DNA of 64,000 nucleotides, taken from DYJK01 sp040755055. Lineage in GTDB: Bacteria; Bacteroidota; Ignavibacteria; Ignavibacteriales; Melioribacteraceae. The notes under the pieces are model-generated. The model made no database searches, was not told the origin of the DNA, and saw only the letters and a list, made by a program, of their open reading frames with translations. Below, in pieces: positions 62,535-64,000 of this stretch (positions are counted from its first letter, which is position 1; each line of letters starts with the position of its first letter). A program made the translations under genes and the position numbers. The stretch is from positions 62,001 to 126,000 of the forward strand of contig JBFMBS010000004.1 in the NCBI GenBank assembly GCA_040755055.1, written 5' to 3'.

Positions 62535-64000
62535 TCAAGCAAAAACTTTCTCTTTTGGATGAGGATGAGGTTTTTCTTTTTTCTGATTTGTATTAATAAA
62601 CCTGAACCGTGAAATAACACCTTTTAGATTAGCAGTCATTTTATTCAATTCATCGGCGGCACTTGCAATCTGCTGGATACCGGTTGCGCTTTCATTAGTA
62701 ACCTTACTTATTGATTCCACGTTCTTGCTGATAAGTTCGCTTGTAGCGCTTTGTTCCTCGCTTGCAGATGCAACCTGGGCAACAACATCAAGAACTTCAT
62801 CCGATGCGTGAATAATTTGTTTAAGCGATTCGCCGGCTTTTTGTGCAAATGATTTTCCGGCATCCACTTCGGTACTTCCTTCTTTCATCGAATCAACAAC
62901 ATTATCGGTTACATTTTGTATCCGTTTGATCATATCGGAAATTTCTTTTGTTGCTTTAGTTGTTCTTTCGGCTAATTTCCTAACTTCATCGGCAACAACA
63001 GCAAATCCTCTTCCTTGTTCGCCGGCTCTTGCTGCTTCAATAGCTGCGTTCAATGCCAAAAGGTTGGTTTGATTGGCAATGTCATCTATCACTTGAACAA
63101 TTTCACCTATTTGCTCGCTGTTTTTGCCAAGTGCTTGAATTTTTTCCGAAGCTTTTTCAACAAATGCTGCGATACGATTCATACCGTTCACAGTTTTTTC
63201 TACAACATTTCCTCCTTCACGCGCAACTTCCCCGGCTTTCTTCGAAGCATCGGCAGCTCTCGATGCATTCCTGGATGTGTCCATAATTGTTTTGGTCATT
63301 TCTTCAACTGTAGAAGCAACTTCAACCGATTGTACACTTTGCTGCTGGGCACCGGCAGCCATCTCCTCTGTTGAAGAAGAAATCTGCTCGCTTATCGATG
63401 CAGTTAGATTTACCATTTCACTAATATTATTCAGAACATCGACGAGAGCATCTCCAAGCGAGTTTATGCTATCGGCAATCATCCTATGATCACCTTTATA
63501 GGTACCATTAACACGTGCAGTAAAATTACCTTTTGCCATATCACCCAAAACTCCAACACCTTCTTTTATCGGCATGAACAATGCATCTAAAGTAGAGTTC
63601 ACGCCTATTACTATTTCCTTGTAAGCACCGTAAAATTTATCCGGGTTACCGCGCATAGAAAGTTTGCCATCTATAATCTCGTCAGTAACAAGTTTCAGTT
63701 CGAATATCAAGTTGTTGAGATTTTCAACAACAACAACAAAGCTTTTTGACAGCATATCTTTTTCTGAGAGTACATTGATTTGCAGATCAAGGTTCCCTTT
63801 AGAAATTTCGTTGGCAGCTTCTATTTTATTATGCTGGGCACCTCTCATTTGTTCAAGCAGCTGTGAAAGTTCCCCGAATTCATCTTTAGAAGTTATATCT
63901 ATTTTTTCTTCAAAATCACCAATAGAATATTTTGTAATAACTTGTTTTAGTTTTTCAATCGGATTGGTAAGTGTATTGGCAATTTTAACAAAAGCAAATA
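62535..64000 (-). CDS. Methyl-accepting chemotaxis protein (5' end outside window)
   Basis: The frame stays open to the window edge. Upstream of the Met codon at 63848 it encodes a HAMP-like segment (TNPIEKLKQVI ... DEFGELSQLLEQM), so the true start lies beyond 64000 and the visible part is the cytoplasmic portion. Further HAMP-like repeats follow (ISKGNLDLQINV, IIDGKLSMRGNPDKF, MAKGNFTARVNG). Then comes the MCP signalling helix hairpin, with the conserved tip DDIANQTNLLALNAAIEAARAGEQGRGFAVVADEVRKLAERT. There is no CheR/CheB-tethering pentapeptide; the C-terminus is His/Pro/Lys-rich. It lies next to the mannan locus, but its own terminator argues for separate expression. Confidence 0.93.
   Translation of the reverse strand, partial: FAFVKIANTLTNPIEKLKQVITKYSIGDFEEKIDITSKDEFGELSQLLEQMRGAQHNKIEAANEISKGNLDLQINVLSEKDMLSKSFVVVVENLNNLIFELKLVTDEIIDGKLSMRGNPDKFYGAYKEIVIGVNSTLDALFMPIKEGVGVLGDMAKGNFTARVNGTYKGDHRMIADSINSLGDALVDVLNNISEMVNLTASISEQISSSTEEMAAGAQQQSVQSVEVASTVEEMTKTIMDTSRNASRAADASKKAGEVAREGGNVVEKTVNGMNRIAAFVEKASEKIQALGKNSEQIGEIVQVIDDIANQTNLLALNAAIEAARAGEQGRGFAVVADEVRKLAERTTKATKEISDMIKRIQNVTDNVVDSMKEGSTEVDAGKSFAQKAGESLKQIIHASDEVLDVVAQVASASEEQSATSELISKNVESISKVTNESATGIQQIASAADELNKMTANLKGVISRFRFINTNQKKEKPHPHPKEKVFA

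Noticed and set aside
1..64000. CRISPR arrays, insertion sequences, integrases or phage genes
   Set aside because: No regularly spaced direct repeats, transposase or integrase motifs were seen on either strand; the only repeats are small palindromes and protein-domain duplications.

Overview
The window looks like a chromosomal segment of a Gram-negative, Bacteroidota/Chlorobi-type bacterium, most likely of the Ignavibacteria lineage. This rests on several signs: AT-rich DNA, many secreted proteins ending in a type IX secretion (T9SS) type-A C-terminal domain (NYPNPFNPxTxI ... LKVYDxLGREVxTLVNE ... SGVYxY ... KKMxLxK), a PorV/PorQ-like outer-membrane protein, a SusC-like TonB receptor and a b558-type SdhC. 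The assignment is an inference; no rRNA gene is present.

Positions 1-20.3 kb are mostly housekeeping. They hold a gene cut by the left edge, an AddB-like Fe-S nuclease with a CYTH protein, an outer-membrane barrel, a thioredoxin-like protein, an M14 carboxypeptidase, an ECF sigma factor, a universal stress protein, rpsU, a LOG-family protein, secG, tRNA-Met(CAT), an M48 lipoprotein protease, an orphan FecCD permease overlapping obg, an acidic protein coupled to obg, sdhCAB, and a cobalamin riboswitch in front of a BtuB-like receptor. Positions 20.3-24.4 kb hold a pseudouridine synthase, a clan GH-A glycosidase and transketolase.

Positions 24.4-62.3 kb form a large mannan-utilisation locus. 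It encodes two GH26 and two or three GH5-type mannanases, a GH2 beta-mannosidase, two SGNH/sialate-type acetylesterases, a triple-repeat glycan-binding T9SS protein, a SusC-like TonB receptor without SusD, a PorV-like protein, a parvulin, a GPH-type sugar symporter, a mannobiose/cellobiose 2-epimerase and a GH130 mannosylglucose phosphorylase. Together they make a complete route: surface cleavage and deacetylation, periplasmic trimming, import, epimerisation of mannobiose to mannosylglucose, and phosphorolysis.

The most interesting signal is regulatory. The operon ends in a membrane-anchored sugar-binding protein, a sensor kinase and an NtrC-type sigma-54 activator. Sigma-54 promoters (GG-N10-GC) lie ahead of the three largest units: two are clear and one has a weak -12. 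About 75-90 bp upstream of each is a palindrome of the type TGATAA-N3/4-TTATCA. A fourth copy sits between the GH5 gene and the epimerase gene. I read this as a self-contained, sigma-54-dependent three-component mannan sensor, unlike the usual hybrid two-component or ECF control of Bacteroidota polysaccharide loci.

A second unusual signal is a set of palindromic repeats lying in frame inside the C-terminal sorting domains of two neighbouring secreted enzymes (58.0-60.2 kb). Related palindromes stand next to the sdhB stop codon. The window ends inside a chemoreceptor gene.
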